This document shows, one piece after another, positions 16,443 to 25,591 of a DNA stretch of 41,365 bases. The stretch spans positions 1 to 41,365 of the forward strand of contig JACDDL010000003.1 in the NCBI GenBank assembly GCA_013817045.1. The letters run 5' to 3'. The notes beneath the pieces are model-generated. The model had not been told where the DNA came from. It saw nothing but the letters and a program-made list of their open reading frames with translations, and searched no databases. Position 1 is the stretch's first letter. Every line of letters starts with the position of its first letter. The DNA comes from Actinomycetota bacterium. Its GTDB lineage: Bacteria > Actinomycetota > CADDZG01 > WHSQ01. A program made the position numbers and the translations under genes.

Positions 16443-17633
16443 ATGCTTGCGGTAGCCCAGCGGATCGGCCGTTCATTGATGATGCCCATCGCCGTGCTTC
16501 CGGCTGCGGCGTTGTTGCTGCGCCTCGGTGCCTACTTCCAGGAGGTGTCGTGGCTCGCCTGGGGCAACACGGTGTGGCAGGTCATGGAGGCGGGTGGAAA
16601 CGGCGTGTTCCAGAACCTGCCCTTGATATTCGCCATCGGTGTGGCCATCGGCTTCACGGAGGGTGCCGGCGCCGCAGGGCTCGCCGCCGGAGTGGGCTAT
16701 GTCGTTCTGAAGGCGATCAACGACATTTCCGAGGTAAGTGAAGGCGTGCCGGTCGATATGGGTGTGTTGGGTGGCATTCTCATTGGCCTGGTTGCTGCGG
16801 TCCTCTACACGCGCTACAAGGGCATCCGGCTGCCCGATTACCTGGCCTTCTTCGGCGGCCGGCGCTTCGTTCCGATAGTCACCGCCTTCGCGGCGCTGGG
16901 CATCGGCCTTGTCGCCTATTTCGTGTGGCCGCCCATCGGCCGGACAATCGACGGCTTCGGCGACTGGATCGTCGGGGCCGGAGCCCTGGGGGTGTTCATC
17001 TATGGGATCGCAAACCGCGCGCTGCTCCCGGTCGGTTTGCACCACATCCTGAACACGCTCGTGTGGTTCGAGTTCGGCACCTTCAAACCGCCCGGGGGCG
17101 GAGCGGCCGTGCATGGGGACCTCACGCGTTTCTTTGCCGGTGATCCCGAGGCCGGGATCTTCATGGCGGGGTGGTACTTCGTGATGATGTTCGGTCTTCC
17201 GGCGGCGTGCTTTGCGATGTATCGCGCCGCGGACGCGGACAACAAGCAGTCGACGAAGGCGATCATGGGATCAAGCGGGTTCACATCGTTTCTCACCGGG
17301 ATCACGGAACCGATTGAGTTCAGCTTCCTGTTCCTCGCACCCATGCTGTATGCGGTGCATGCATTGCTTTGCGGAGTCGCGTTGGTGGTGGCCGAGGTTC
17401 TCGGCATCAGGCACGGCTTTGGCTTCTCGGCGGGCTTGATCGACTACCTCGTCGCTTTTGGTGCTGCGACCAATCCCCTGCTGATCATCCCCATCGGACT
17501 GATCTTTGCGGCTGTGTACTTCGCGCTGTTCAGCACAGCCATCCGGGTCTTCGACCTCAGCACGCCCGGACGCGAGGGGCGCGGCGAGAAGGCCCCGCAA
17601 GGGGCGGCGAGTGCCGAGCCGGCACCCGCCTAG
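16443..17633 (+). CDS. PTS IIC component, N-acetylglucosamine type
   Basis: A 396-residue membrane permease with about ten hydrophobic helices. It opens with IGRSLMMPIAVLPAAALLLRLG, contains PVGLHHILNT at 196-205 and the substrate-site motif GITEPIEF at 286-293, all typical of the glucose/GlcNAc IIC family (NagE, PtsG). It has no fused IIB or IIA; those are encoded by separate genes at 12.1-12.8 kb. A short Pro/Ala-rich tail ends the protein. The ATG follows AGGGGGAGAGAAC. GlcNAc rather than glucose is inferred from the divergent nagA. Confidence 0.92.
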   Translation: MLAVAQRIGRSLMMPIAVLPAAALLLRLGAYFQEVSWLAWGNTVWQVMEAGGNGVFQNLPLIFAIGVAIGFTEGAGAAGLAAGVGYVVLKAINDISEVSEGVPVDMGVLGGILIGLVAAVLYTRYKGIRLPDYLAFFGGRRFVPIVTAFAALGIGLVAYFVWPPIGRTIDGFGDWIVGAGALGVFIYGIANRALLPVGLHHILNTLVWFEFGTFKPPGGGAAVHGDLTRFFAGDPEAGIFMAGWYFVMMFGLPAACFAMYRAADADNKQSTKAIMGSSGFTSFLTGITEPIEFSFLFLAPMLYAVHALLCGVALVVAEVLGIRHGFGFSAGLIDYLVAFGAATNPLLIIPIGLIFAAVYFALFSTAIRVFDLSTPGREGRGEKAPQGAASAEPAPA

Positions 17634-17639
17634 ATTCAG

Positions 17640-17840
17640 GTGAACGAGGCGCTCGCCGTCGTCTTCATGGCGGTGGTGTGGTGGGCGCCGACCTTCATTG
17701 GACTGACCGATCTCCAGGGCCGGCGCGCCGTTCCCCGCGTTCTGGTGTGGAAATGGACGGCCATTCTCTGTGTGCCGGTGGCGGGGGCACTGCTCTATCG
17801 CATCAAAGGACGCCGCGAGCTGGACGCACGGGTGAACTGA
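17640..17840 (+). CDS. small two-helix membrane protein
   Basis: A 66-residue protein with two hydrophobic helices (3-21 and about 37-53) separated by a polar, basic loop and ending in a charged tail. The layout resembles the phospholipase D N-terminal (PLDc_N) type of small membrane protein, but similarity is too weak to assign. It starts with GTG six bases after the IIC stop, without a good ribosome site, so it depends on coupling to IIC if translated. Function unknown. Confidence 0.55.
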   Translation: MNEALAVVFMAVVWWAPTFIGLTDLQGRRAVPRVLVWKWTAILCVPVAGALLYRIKGRRELDARVN

Positions 17841-17907
17841 CGGGCGACTTATCCTCGAGGAACCTTACCGATCTGGGCAGGCGGCGCGCCTACAGATAGG
17901 AGAGCTT

Positions 17908-19314
17908 GTGAGCTACGACTACGACCTACTCGTCATCGGATCGGGACCCTCGGGGCAGAAGGCCGCAATTCAAGCCGCAAAGGTGGAACGCACCGTTGCC
18001 TTGGTCGAACGGCGGAACATGGTCGGGGGCGTCTGCGTCAATACCGGCACCATCCCTTCGAAGACGCTGAGGGAATCCATCGTCTACCTCACCGGCATGA
18101 ACCAACGGGCCCTCTACGGACGCAGCTACCGGCCGACGGACGACTTGACGATGGACGATCTGCTCGGCCGGGCCAACCGGGTGGTTGGCGCGGAGATCGA
18201 CGTCATCCGTGATCAACTGCGCCGCAACCGAGTCGAGCTCCTCACCGGCTCCGCCAGCTTCGCCGATTCGCACCACCTGATCGTGCACGATGAACGAGGC
18301 GGAGAACAGAAGATAAGCGGTGACAAGATCGTCATTGCGGTGGGAACGTGTCCGGCGCGCCCCGAGAGTGTCGCGTTCGACGACCGGACTATTCTGGATT
18401 CGGACGGAATTCTCGTACTCGACCAGATTCCCGGTTCGATGGTTGTGGTGGGGGCCGGCGTCGTAGGAATCGAATACGCATCCATGTTCGCTGCGCTCGG
18501 AACGAAGGTGACGGTGGTAGAGCGGCGCGCCAGATTGCTCGACTTTTGTGACATCGAGATTACCGAGGCTCTTCAGTACCACCTTCGCGACCTGGGCGTA
18601 ACGTTCCGCTTCAATGAAACCGTCACCGGGGTAGAGGCGTACAAGGAAGGCGCGCTCACCTTTCTCGAGAGCGGTAAGAAGATCGCATCGCGCGCCGTGA
18701 TGTATTCCGCAGGCAGACAAGGGGCAACCGAGAGCCTGGGTCTGGAGAAGGCCGGGCTCGAGGCAGACGAGCGCGGCCGAATCTCGGTGGAGTCGACCTT
18801 TCAAACCTCAGTCGACAACATCTATGCGGTCGGCGACGTCATCGGGTTTCCCAGCCTGGCGGCCAGCTCGGCCGAGCAGGGGCGCCTCGCAGCGCGCCAC
18901 GCATTCGGCCTTGAAGTCAGCTCCATTGCAAAGCTGTTGCCCGTGGGGATCTACACAATTCCCGAAGTCAGCTTTGTCGGCAAGACCGAAGAAGAGCTCA
19001 CCGAGCAGGCCATCCCCTACGAGGTGGGTATCTCTCGATACAGGGAACTGGCGCGCGGGCAGATCGTCGGTGACTCCTACGGGATGCTGAAGCTGCTCGT
19101 TTCGCCCGACGACCACAAGCTTCTCGGTGTTCATGTGTTTGGGACGAGCGCCACCGAGGTCGTTCATATCGGGCAGGCTGTCATGGGAACAGGCGGCACT
19201 ATCGACTTCTTGATGGAGTCCGTGTTCAACTACCCGACCCTGGCGGAGTCCTACAAGGTTGCAGCTCTCGATGCGATGAACAAGATCCAGGCCATCGACC
19301 AACTGGTGGGTTGA
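17908..19314 (+). CDS. sthA: soluble pyridine nucleotide transhydrogenase
   Basis: A 468-residue FAD flavoprotein of the dihydrolipoamide dehydrogenase fold. The FAD site is [16 protein letters not shown]; the second dinucleotide site is [20 protein letters not shown]; the dimer domain carries [16 protein letters not shown] and [17 protein letters not shown]. Where disulfide oxidoreductases have CxxxxC, this protein has C43-VNTG-T48, so one redox cysteine is missing, as in SthA, which swaps hydride between NADH and NADPH. The GTG at 17908 follows GATAGGAGAGCTT. It appears to be its own unit. Confidence 0.93.
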   Translation: MSYDYDLLVIGSGPSGQKAAIQAAKVERTVALVERRNMVGGVCVNTGTIPSKTLRESIVYLTGMNQRALYGRSYRPTDDLTMDDLLGRANRVVGAEIDVIRDQLRRNRVELLTGSASFADSHHLIVHDERGGEQKISGDKIVIAVGTCPARPESVAFDDRTILDSDGILVLDQIPGSMVVVGAGVVGIEYASMFAALGTKVTVVERRARLLDFCDIEITEALQYHLRDLGVTFRFNETVTGVEAYKEGALTFLESGKKIASRAVMYSAGRQGATESLGLEKAGLEADERGRISVESTFQTSVDNIYAVGDVIGFPSLAASSAEQGRLAARHAFGLEVSSIAKLLPVGIYTIPEVSFVGKTEEELTEQAIPYEVGISRYRELARGQIVGDSYGMLKLLVSPDDHKLLGVHVFGTSATEVVHIGQAVMGTGGTIDFLMESVFNYPTLAESYKVAALDAMNKIQAIDQLVG

Positions 19315-19365
19315 GCGCGCCCTAAGCCCGGCTCGAATGCGTCGGTAATTGGCGCGACGAGGCAC

Positions 19366-19371
19366 TATGGT
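19366..19371 (+). promoter_or_regulatory. -10 box upstream of the MOSC gene
   Basis: TATGGT six bases before the ATG at 19378, with no ribosome site between; consistent with a leaderless message. Confidence 0.35.
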
Positions 19372-19377
19372 CCTGTG

Positions 19378-19842
19378 ATGCAAGCGGGAGAAGTCGTCGA
19401 GATTTTCATCGGTCCGGAGTTCACTCGCCCGATGGCGCCTGTCGATTCGGTGAAGGCGGTTGCGGGCAGGGGGCTCGAGGGCGACCGGTACTACCGCCCG
19501 GACGAGGCCCCCGACAGTCATCCAGACGAAGAGATCACGCTCATCGAGTCAGAGGCGATAGCGGCGGCGCAGGCCGAGACCGACGTTGTCTTCGGGCCCG
19601 AGGACACCCGCCGCAACATCGTCACGCGTGGCGTGCGGCTCGACGATCTCGTGGGACGGAGCCTGTCTGTGGGCGAGGTGGTCGTCGAGGCGATCGAGCT
19701 CAACCCGGCGTGCGCCTACCTCGTGAAGATCACAGGAAAGCCTTTTCTGAAGCAGCTCGTGCACAGGGGCGGAGTTCGAGGCCGGATCGTATCCACCGGG
19801 GTGATCCGGCGGGGCGACATCATCCGTACCAACTTGCAATAA
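19378..19842 (+). CDS. MOSC-domain protein
   Basis: A 154-residue single-domain protein. Motifs match the MOSC fold: AVAGRGLEGDRYY, an acidic EEITLIESEAI segment, RRNIVTRGVRLDDLVGR, and ELNPACAYLVKITGK with the conserved cysteine that binds sulfur or the molybdenum cofactor. Small MOSC proteins handle sulfurated Moco or detoxify N-hydroxylated bases; which applies here is unknown. An adjacent GTG at 19375 is an equally possible start. The amidase gene follows after 10 bp, so they may form an operon. Confidence 0.88.
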   Translation: MQAGEVVEIFIGPEFTRPMAPVDSVKAVAGRGLEGDRYYRPDEAPDSHPDEEITLIESEAIAAAQAETDVVFGPEDTRRNIVTRGVRLDDLVGRSLSVGEVVVEAIELNPACAYLVKITGKPFLKQLVHRGGVRGRIVSTGVIRRGDIIRTNLQ

Positions 19843-19852
19843 GCCCAATCGC

Positions 19853-21190
19853 TTGAACGATCAGGCGCCATCCTCGTTGCGCGAGGCACAGCGCGCCCTG
19901 AAGAATCGCAAACTGTCGGCTCGAGAGCTCGCCGAAGCCTGCCTGGAACGCGTTGCGGCGGTCGACCCCGTCCTCCACGCCTTTGCTTTCGTTGACGAAT
20001 CCATCGCCTCCTCGACCGCCCCTTCGGCCGGCGAGGACGGCCCCCTGTCCGGCATCCCCATAGGGATCAAGGATCTCGTCGATGTGCGCGGGCTCCCGAC
20101 CTCGGCGGGCTCACGGGTGCTTGCGGGAAATAAGGCGCCGACGGACGCGCCGGTCGCCGGCCGATTGCGTGGAGCGGGAGCGGTCGTCCTTGGCAAGACC
20201 ACCACCCAGGAGTTCGCCTACGGCGTGGTCACGCCCGGAACTGCAAATCCCTGGAACATCGAACACATCCCCGGTGGTTCCAGCGGCGGCTCGGCGGTGG
20301 CCGTGGCGACCGGGATGTGCTTCGGCGCCGTCGGGACCGACACCGCAGGTTCGATCCGGATTCCCGCCGCACTGTGCGGCGTGAGCGGGCTCAAGCCGAG
20401 GCCCGGTACGGTGCCGATGGACGGCATCATTCCGTTGTCATGGACGCTCGACTGCTGCGGGCCCATTGCGCGCACGGTCGACGACCTGGCGCCATTGTGG
20501 GCGGCGATGACCGGCGCGCCGGTCCGGCTTCCCGACCCCGGCGATCTGAAGGTGGGGCTCCCGGAGGGTTCGAGCCTGCCCTTCGAGGTCGCGTCCGAAG
20601 TGGGCGCCGCAGTGGAGGAGGCAGCAGCGGTGCTTGCCGTCGCAGGCTTCGCCATGCGGCGAGTGACCTTGCCCTCGTTCGAGTTATGGGACGGTCCGCG
20701 GATGGCAATAGTGCCGGCCGAGGCGCTGGCGGCCCATCGGGAGGCGGGCTGGTATCCACAGCGGGCCGAGCTGTATGGAACGGACTTGCTGGACGCCTTC
20801 AGGCGCGCGGAGAGCACCGATGCGGCGAGCTATGTTTCTGCGCGCCGGAGGCTCGAGGTGCTGCGGGGGCAGTTCATGCGGGCGTTCGACGATGCGGATG
20901 TTGTGCTGCTCCCGGCATCTCCGTTCCCCGCCCCGCGCCGGGACGTGTTCGATGAACCCCCGCTCCCGGGGGAGCGTCCATCGCTGGTCCGGGAGTTGAC
21001 GCGCGCCAACGGCGCCATCAACTGCTGCGGCCTGGCGGCGGTTGCGGCGCCGTGCGGCTTCAGTGAAGGCCTGCCGTTGGGCCTCCAGCTGGTCGCCCGG
21101 GACGAGTCAACCGCACTCGCAGCCGGCCTGGCTTACCAGACGTTGACCGATTGGCACATGCGCCGCCCCCCGACCCCGTCGACTCGGTAG
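19853..21190 (+). CDS. amidase-signature hydrolase
   Basis: A 445-residue amidase (Ser-cisSer-Lys). The catalytic set is visible: Lys73 in PIGIKDLVDV, the Gly/Ser-rich motif GGSSGGSAVAVATG (Ser143/144) and the nucleophile Ser167 in GTDTAGSIRIPAAL. Length and layout match GatA, AtzE and related hydrolases, but no gatB or gatC lies nearby, so a catabolic amidase is more likely than glutamyl-tRNA amidotransferase. The TTG at 19853 lacks a clear ribosome site and may depend on the MOSC gene 10 bp upstream. Substrate unknown. Confidence 0.88.
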   Translation: MNDQAPSSLREAQRALKNRKLSARELAEACLERVAAVDPVLHAFAFVDESIASSTAPSAGEDGPLSGIPIGIKDLVDVRGLPTSAGSRVLAGNKAPTDAPVAGRLRGAGAVVLGKTTTQEFAYGVVTPGTANPWNIEHIPGGSSGGSAVAVATGMCFGAVGTDTAGSIRIPAALCGVSGLKPRPGTVPMDGIIPLSWTLDCCGPIARTVDDLAPLWAAMTGAPVRLPDPGDLKVGLPEGSSLPFEVASEVGAAVEEAAAVLAVAGFAMRRVTLPSFELWDGPRMAIVPAEALAAHREAGWYPQRAELYGTDLLDAFRRAESTDAASYVSARRRLEVLRGQFMRAFDDADVVLLPASPFPAPRRDVFDEPPLPGERPSLVRELTRANGAINCCGLAAVAAPCGFSEGLPLGLQLVARDESTALAAGLAYQTLTDWHMRRPPTPSTR

Positions 21191-21239
21191 TGAGTCGTGC
21201 ATAAGGCACATCACTCCGCGCCACTCGGCGCGCCGGAGC

Positions 21240-22616
21240 TCAGTTCGTGCGAAGCTTTGCCTTCACCGGAGCTTCGGTGATGTCGGTCTCCTCCCAGATC
21301 TTTACGTCTTTGGTCTCCTTGATGAAGAACATCCCGATCCCGAAGCTGATCACCGCGACGCCAATGGGATAGAAAAGCCCCGAAATCGGGTTGCCCGTCC
21401 TTTCCACGATGAACGTGGCGATGAACGGCACTCCACCCCCGAACCAACCGTTGCCGATGTGATACGGCAGAGACAGCGACGTGTAGCGAACGTTGGTCGG
21501 GAACAGCTCCACCAAGAACGCAGCGATGGGGCCGTACACCATGGTCACGTAGAGGACCTGGATGAAGACAAGCAGGGTCAACATGAAGTTGTTGTCGGCG
21601 AAGCTCTGCATGGCGTTGTAGATCGGTATGTAAGTGATCGCCGCGAGCAGCATTCCCCCCATGATGATGGGCTTTCGGCCGATCTTGTCCGACAGCCTTC
21701 CGAAGATCAAAAAGAACGGGGTTGCGAGAATCAAGGCGGTGCCCACGATGATGCTGGCGGGCAGGAGCTCGATCCCCATCACGCTCTGCAGGAAAGTCAG
21801 CGCGTAGAACTGCCCCGTGTACCACACGACCGCCTGCCCGGCAGTGGCGCCGAAGAGCGCAAGAGCCATCAGCTTCCACGCCCCACCCGAGAAGCTGTCG
21901 GAGATGGGCTTCGTCGATCCCTTGCCCTCGTCCTTCATCTTCGTGAACAGCGGCGTCTCCTGCAGGCTCCAGCGAACGTACAAAGAGATTCCGACGAGAA
22001 CGGCGGACAGCAGGAAGGGGATGCGCCATCCCCAGGAAGCGAACGCCTCCTCTCCCACGATGAGCTGGTCCCCGACGATGACTATCAACGCAAGCAGCAG
22101 ACCGATGGTGGCGGTGGTCTGTATGTAGCTGGTGTAGTAGCCGCGCAGCTTGTCCGGGGAGTGCTCGGCGACATATATTGCGGCTCCGCCGTACTCGCCT
22201 CCCAGGGCCAGGCCCTGGGCGATCCGCAGGATCACGAGGAGAATGGGTGCCAGGATGCCTATCGTGTCTGCCCCCGGGAGCAACCCGATCAGGAAGGTCG
22301 AGACTCCCATGATCGAGATCGTCACCATGAAGGTGAACTTCCGCCCGGTGATGTCACCGATGCGACCGAACACGGCCGCGCCGAAGGGGCGAACCACGAA
22401 TCCCGTCCAGAAGGTCGCAAGCGTCAGCAGCAGAGACAACACTTCGTTACCCTCGGCATTGGGAAAGAAGATGTCCGGCAGAACCGAGGCTGCGAGCACG
22501 CCGAAGATGTAGAAGTCGTACCACTCGATCAGGGTTCCCGCCGAAGAGGCGAAGATGATCTTGGTGAGAGCAAACCCCTGCGCCTGGGGCTCCCGACCTG
22601 CTACCGCCTGACTCAT
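21240..22616 (-). CDS. MFS transporter, metabolite:H+ symporter (MHS) type
   Basis: A 458-residue protein with twelve predicted helices. It begins SSAGTLIEWYDFYIFGVLA, the MHS-family signature, then RPFGAAVFGRIGDITGRK and, between the halves, FGRLSDKIGRKPIIMGG. RIAQGLALGGEYGGAA is also typical (ShiA, ProP, KgtP relatives). Such proteins import organic acids or zwitterions with protons. It is transcribed divergently from an acyl-CoA synthetase, which suggests uptake of a carboxylic acid that is then activated with CoA. The ATG follows AGGGGGATCTG. Confidence 0.92.
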   Translation of the reverse strand: MSQAVAGREPQAQGFALTKIIFASSAGTLIEWYDFYIFGVLAASVLPDIFFPNAEGNEVLSLLLTLATFWTGFVVRPFGAAVFGRIGDITGRKFTFMVTISIMGVSTFLIGLLPGADTIGILAPILLVILRIAQGLALGGEYGGAAIYVAEHSPDKLRGYYTSYIQTTATIGLLLALIVIVGDQLIVGEEAFASWGWRIPFLLSAVLVGISLYVRWSLQETPLFTKMKDEGKGSTKPISDSFSGGAWKLMALALFGATAGQAVVWYTGQFYALTFLQSVMGIELLPASIIVGTALILATPFFLIFGRLSDKIGRKPIIMGGMLLAAITYIPIYNAMQSFADNNFMLTLLVFIQVLYVTMVYGPIAAFLVELFPTNVRYTSLSLPYHIGNGWFGGGVPFIATFIVERTGNPISGLFYPIGVAVISFGIGMFFIKETKDVKIWEETDITEAPVKAKLRTN

Positions 22617-22682
22617 CAGATCCCCCTATCCTTCGAGACGAATCCCGGCCGCCCCGAGTCTCCCTGACCCGATTAGCCCAAC

Positions 22683-22727
22683 CAACGAGCTCAACCCAAG
22701 AACTCAACCGAAAAGGCACAAGAACTC
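22683..22727. repeat. direct repeats in the transporter/synthetase divergent promoter
   Basis: CAAGAACTC occurs at 22697-22705 and 22719-22727, exactly 22 bp apart (about two helical turns), with a related CAACGAGCTC at 22683-22692. The spacing is what a dimeric regulator binding one face of DNA would need. No regulator gene is adjacent. Confidence 0.5.
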
Positions 22728-22806
22728 TACACGACCACGCCTGTGCTTGCACGTGAAGTAATCGATATGGTGGCTTGCAGAATCGCGGTCGAGCGGGGGG
22801 GTTGGC

Positions 22807-24477
22807 ATGTCTGATTTCAGACGCTACGAGACTGGTGCATACGACGACATGATGGCAACGTTCAAATGGGAGATCCCTGCGCGCTACAACATCGCAGTCG
22901 ACACCGTGGACAAGCACGACCCTGGCCGGCTGGCGATGTTGTGGGAGGATTGGCAGGGGGCCGAACGCCGGCTCACATTCGGTGACTTCCAATCGATGTC
23001 CAACCGCATCGCAAACGTCCTCCGAGGCTTGGGGGTGGAACGAGGGGACCGTGTCGCGGTGCTCCTTCCGTCCCTTCCGGAGACGGCGGCCGCCTTCATC
23101 GCCGTCTACAAGGTGGGTGGCATTCTGCTCTCCTTGTCGCAGCTCTACGGGGACGACAGCATCGCCCACCGTCTGTCGGATTCGGGGGCCCGGCTCTTGA
23201 TCACCGACGGGGCCAACCGCCCGCGCCTCGAAGGGATGCGCGACCGCGTCGCTTCGCTCGAGCGAGTTGCGGTTCTTCAGGCTGGCCAAGCTCTAGCAGG
23301 AGACGACGTCGACCTCGACGCAGCCATGCAGAAGGCATCAGACACGGGCGCCGTGGAAGACACGGCACCCGACGATCCGGCGCAGCTCTATTACTCCAGT
23401 GGAACGACAGGCGAAGCCAAAGGCATCCTGCACGCTCATCGGTACCTTTTGGGCCACAACGAGTACGAGCTGTGCCATGACGTCCGCGGCGACGAGTTGT
23501 TTCACTCGACCGGTGAATGGGCGTGGATCGCGGGCATCGTGCCGGGTTTGCTGGGGCCGTGGCGCTACGGGGTCCCGGTCGCGGTATTCCAACGTCAGGG
23601 CGGGTACGACCCCGAGCAGACGCTGTACCTCCTCGAGAAGTACAACGTCGGCAATATGTTCTCGACCCCGACCGCCCTGCGCGCCATGACACAGGTCAAA
23701 GACGCGGGTTCGAAGTACAGCGTCAAGCTCCGTATTGCCTGTTCGGCGGGCGAACCGCTGAACCCCGAGGTGATTCGATGGAGCCAGGAGCAGTTGGGTA
23801 TCCCGATCCTCGATTACTATGGTTTGACCGAGAGCTATCCGCTGTGCGGAAATTTTCCCACGGTCGAAGTGCGACCCGGGTCGATGGGACTGCCGCTGCC
23901 CGGCTGGGAGGTGGCGATTCTCGACCCTCGGACCGAGGAGGAGCTGCCGGCCGGCGAGCGAGGCGAGATCTGCCTGCGGGCGCGCACCAATCCCCACTAT
24001 CCGATCGGATACTGGAACCGGCCCGGGGACACCGAACAGGACTTCGGCGGGGACTGGTTCCATACCAAGGACGCCGCTCGAAAGGACGAGGATGGTTACG
24101 TCTGGTACGAGGGCCGGGCGGACGACGTCATCATCTCGGCCGGGTACCGGATAGGCCCCTTCGAAGTCGAATCGGCGATTGTGGAGCTGGCCGAGGTGGT
24201 TGAAGCAGCGGCGGTGGCTTCACCGGACGCATCGCGCGGCAACATCGTCAAGGCATTCGTGAGGGTGACACCCGACAGCCAGCCAAACGAAGAGCTCGTG
24301 AAGAAGATCCAGAACCACGTGCGCGAAAGCTACGCGTCGTACGCCTATCCGCGCGAGGTGGAGTTCGTCGAAGAGCTACCCAAGACGTTGACGGGAAAGA
24401 TCCGCCGCATAGAGCTGCGCGAGGCCGAGCAGGAAAGAAAGGGGTCGTCGGTTCAAGAGCTCCCCGGTCGCGACTAA
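22807..24477 (+). CDS. AMP-forming acyl-CoA synthetase
   Basis: A 556-residue adenylate-forming enzyme that joins a carboxylic acid to CoA through an acyl-AMP. Motifs: the P-loop YYSSGTTGEAKG at 195-206, YYGLTESY, GEICLRAR, the hinge region WYEGRADDVIISAGYRIGP and the catalytic Lys531 in TLTGKIRR. The overall layout is closest to medium-chain or short-chain acyl-CoA (Acs-like) ligases. Substrate is unknown; the divergent MHS transporter suggests an imported organic acid. The ATG is preceded by a GGGGGGG tract. Confidence 0.92.
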   Translation: MSDFRRYETGAYDDMMATFKWEIPARYNIAVDTVDKHDPGRLAMLWEDWQGAERRLTFGDFQSMSNRIANVLRGLGVERGDRVAVLLPSLPETAAAFIAVYKVGGILLSLSQLYGDDSIAHRLSDSGARLLITDGANRPRLEGMRDRVASLERVAVLQAGQALAGDDVDLDAAMQKASDTGAVEDTAPDDPAQLYYSSGTTGEAKGILHAHRYLLGHNEYELCHDVRGDELFHSTGEWAWIAGIVPGLLGPWRYGVPVAVFQRQGGYDPEQTLYLLEKYNVGNMFSTPTALRAMTQVKDAGSKYSVKLRIACSAGEPLNPEVIRWSQEQLGIPILDYYGLTESYPLCGNFPTVEVRPGSMGLPLPGWEVAILDPRTEEELPAGERGEICLRARTNPHYPIGYWNRPGDTEQDFGGDWFHTKDAARKDEDGYVWYEGRADDVIISAGYRIGPFEVESAIVELAEVVEAAAVASPDASRGNIVKAFVRVTPDSQPNEELVKKIQNHVRESYASYAYPREVEFVEELPKTLTGKIRRIELREAEQERKGSSVQELPGRD

Positions 24478-24528
24478 CCGTTGGTGCGGGTGACGCCTCA
24501 ATCGCACCACGAGCGGGCGGAACAGGGG

Positions 24529-24939
24529 TTAGGACCGGCGAAAGTAGGTCAGAAGGTTCCCGTCGAGGTCAAGCGCTGCAAACTCGCGCGTCCCAAAGTC
24601 AGTGTCGTCGACTCCGTCTTTCGATACGGGGTGGAGCACGTCATTCTGCCGGAGCTCTACATAGAGCTCATCAACACCCTCGACTCGAATGCGGCAGCTC
24701 GCAGTGCCCGCGATGAACGATTCGGCTCCCGAGCGAACGGGCCATTCGGACGATTCTCGCCCCCGCCAACTCTCGTCGCTTGCCTCCCAGAGGTGCACAA
24801 CCGCCTCGTCTCGGCGCACCACTGCGAAACCGTCATCATGGTGCAGCACATCGAAGCCGAGACGGTCGCGGTAGAAAGCGACGGCGGCGGCCGCGACCTT
24901 CACCGGCATAGCCGGAATCGTCTGATCAAGATGGATCAC
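24529..24939 (-). CDS. VOC-superfamily protein (bleomycin-resistance-like)
   Basis: A 136-residue protein with paired beta-alpha-beta-beta-beta modules. AFYRDRLGFDVLHHDDGFAV, VVHLWEASDESW, AGTASCRIRVEGVDELY and DFGTREFAALDLDGNLLTF-like (here LLTYFRRS) match actinobacterial VOC proteins named for bleomycin resistance; most probably bind or modify small molecules rather than give resistance. The GTG at 24939 has no ribosome site but TAGCAT seven bases upstream, pointing to a leaderless message. It is divergent from bpa. Confidence 0.88.
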   Translation of the reverse strand: MIHLDQTIPAMPVKVAAAAVAFYRDRLGFDVLHHDDGFAVVRRDEAVVHLWEASDESWRGRESSEWPVRSGAESFIAGTASCRIRVEGVDELYVELRQNDVLHPVSKDGVDDTDFGTREFAALDLDGNLLTYFRRS

Positions 24940-24946
24940 GACCCGA

Positions 24947-24952
24947 ATGCTA
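24947..24952 (-). promoter_or_regulatory. -10 box for a leaderless VOC mRNA
   Basis: TAGCAT on the - strand, seven bases before the GTG. No Shine-Dalgarno sequence lies between. Confidence 0.5.
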
Positions 24953-25092
24953 CCAGCGTCCCTCGAGGCAGGATGTGCGTCGGCCGGCAACTGCCCACGC
25001 CGGAGGGCCGCCCCGGCAACGGCACTATCCGCCGAACCTGGAACCTGGGTTACCTTGAGCTTCCATTCGACGACGCCACCGAGCGAGGTCCC

Positions 25093-25581
25093 ATGCAGCC
25101 TGAGCGCAGCGAACCAGAGGTATCCGAAGTAGTGGTGGAGGAAGGCGCGCCCCAACAGACGCAGGGTGAGGGGGGCTCGGAAGGTATCCACCATCCGGCC
25201 AAGGTCATGCGGATAGCGGCCATGGCGAGGCAGCTACTCGAAGAGGTCCGAGGAGCTCCTCTGGATGAAGCCAGCCGGGCCCGGCTGGCCGACATCTACG
25301 AGACCTCGATCAAGGAGCTGAGCGAGGTCCTTTCCCCCGAGCTCAAGGAAGAGCTGAGCCGTCTCAGTCTGCCGTTCCAAGCAGAGGCGCCGTCGGAGGC
25401 GGAGCTACGCGTGGCGCACTCACAGCTGGTCGGTTGGCTCGAGGGGTTGTTCCACGGCATTCAGGCGATGATGTTCGCGCAGCAGATGGAAGCGCGTTCG
25501 CGTCTGGAAGAGATGCGCCGGCAAAGCCTTCCGCCCGGCAGCTCCCCATTGCCCGAAGCGACCCCAGGGCAATACCTGTAG
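25093..25581 (+). CDS. bpa: bacterial proteasome activator Bpa
   Basis: A 162-residue helical protein. The central part (VMRIAAMARQLLEEVRGAPLDE, LADIYETSIKELSEVLSPEL and WLEGLFHGIQAMMFAQQMEA) matches the four-helix Bpa/Rv3780 family, which forms a dodecameric ring that opens the 20S proteasome without ATP. The last four residues are GQYL, the tail that docks into the proteasome alpha ring. The acidic, disordered N-terminus is also typical. Start at ATG 25093 by similarity. This implies the organism has a 20S proteasome; its genes are not in the window. Confidence 0.93.
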   Translation: MQPERSEPEVSEVVVEEGAPQQTQGEGGSEGIHHPAKVMRIAAMARQLLEEVRGAPLDEASRARLADIYETSIKELSEVLSPELKEELSRLSLPFQAEAPSEAELRVAHSQLVGWLEGLFHGIQAMMFAQQMEARSRLEEMRRQSLPPGSSPLPEATPGQYL

Positions 25582-25591
25582 CCTTCGGCGG

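Noticed and set aside
21215-21238. GCGCC/GGCGC hairpin between the convergent amidase and transporter genes
   Set aside because: Five-bp stem without T tract; could be chance.
21459-22667. A 402-codon open frame on the + strand
   Set aside because: It is the complement of the MHS transporter, strongly Gln/Glu/Arg-rich, as expected from an antisense reading of a membrane protein.
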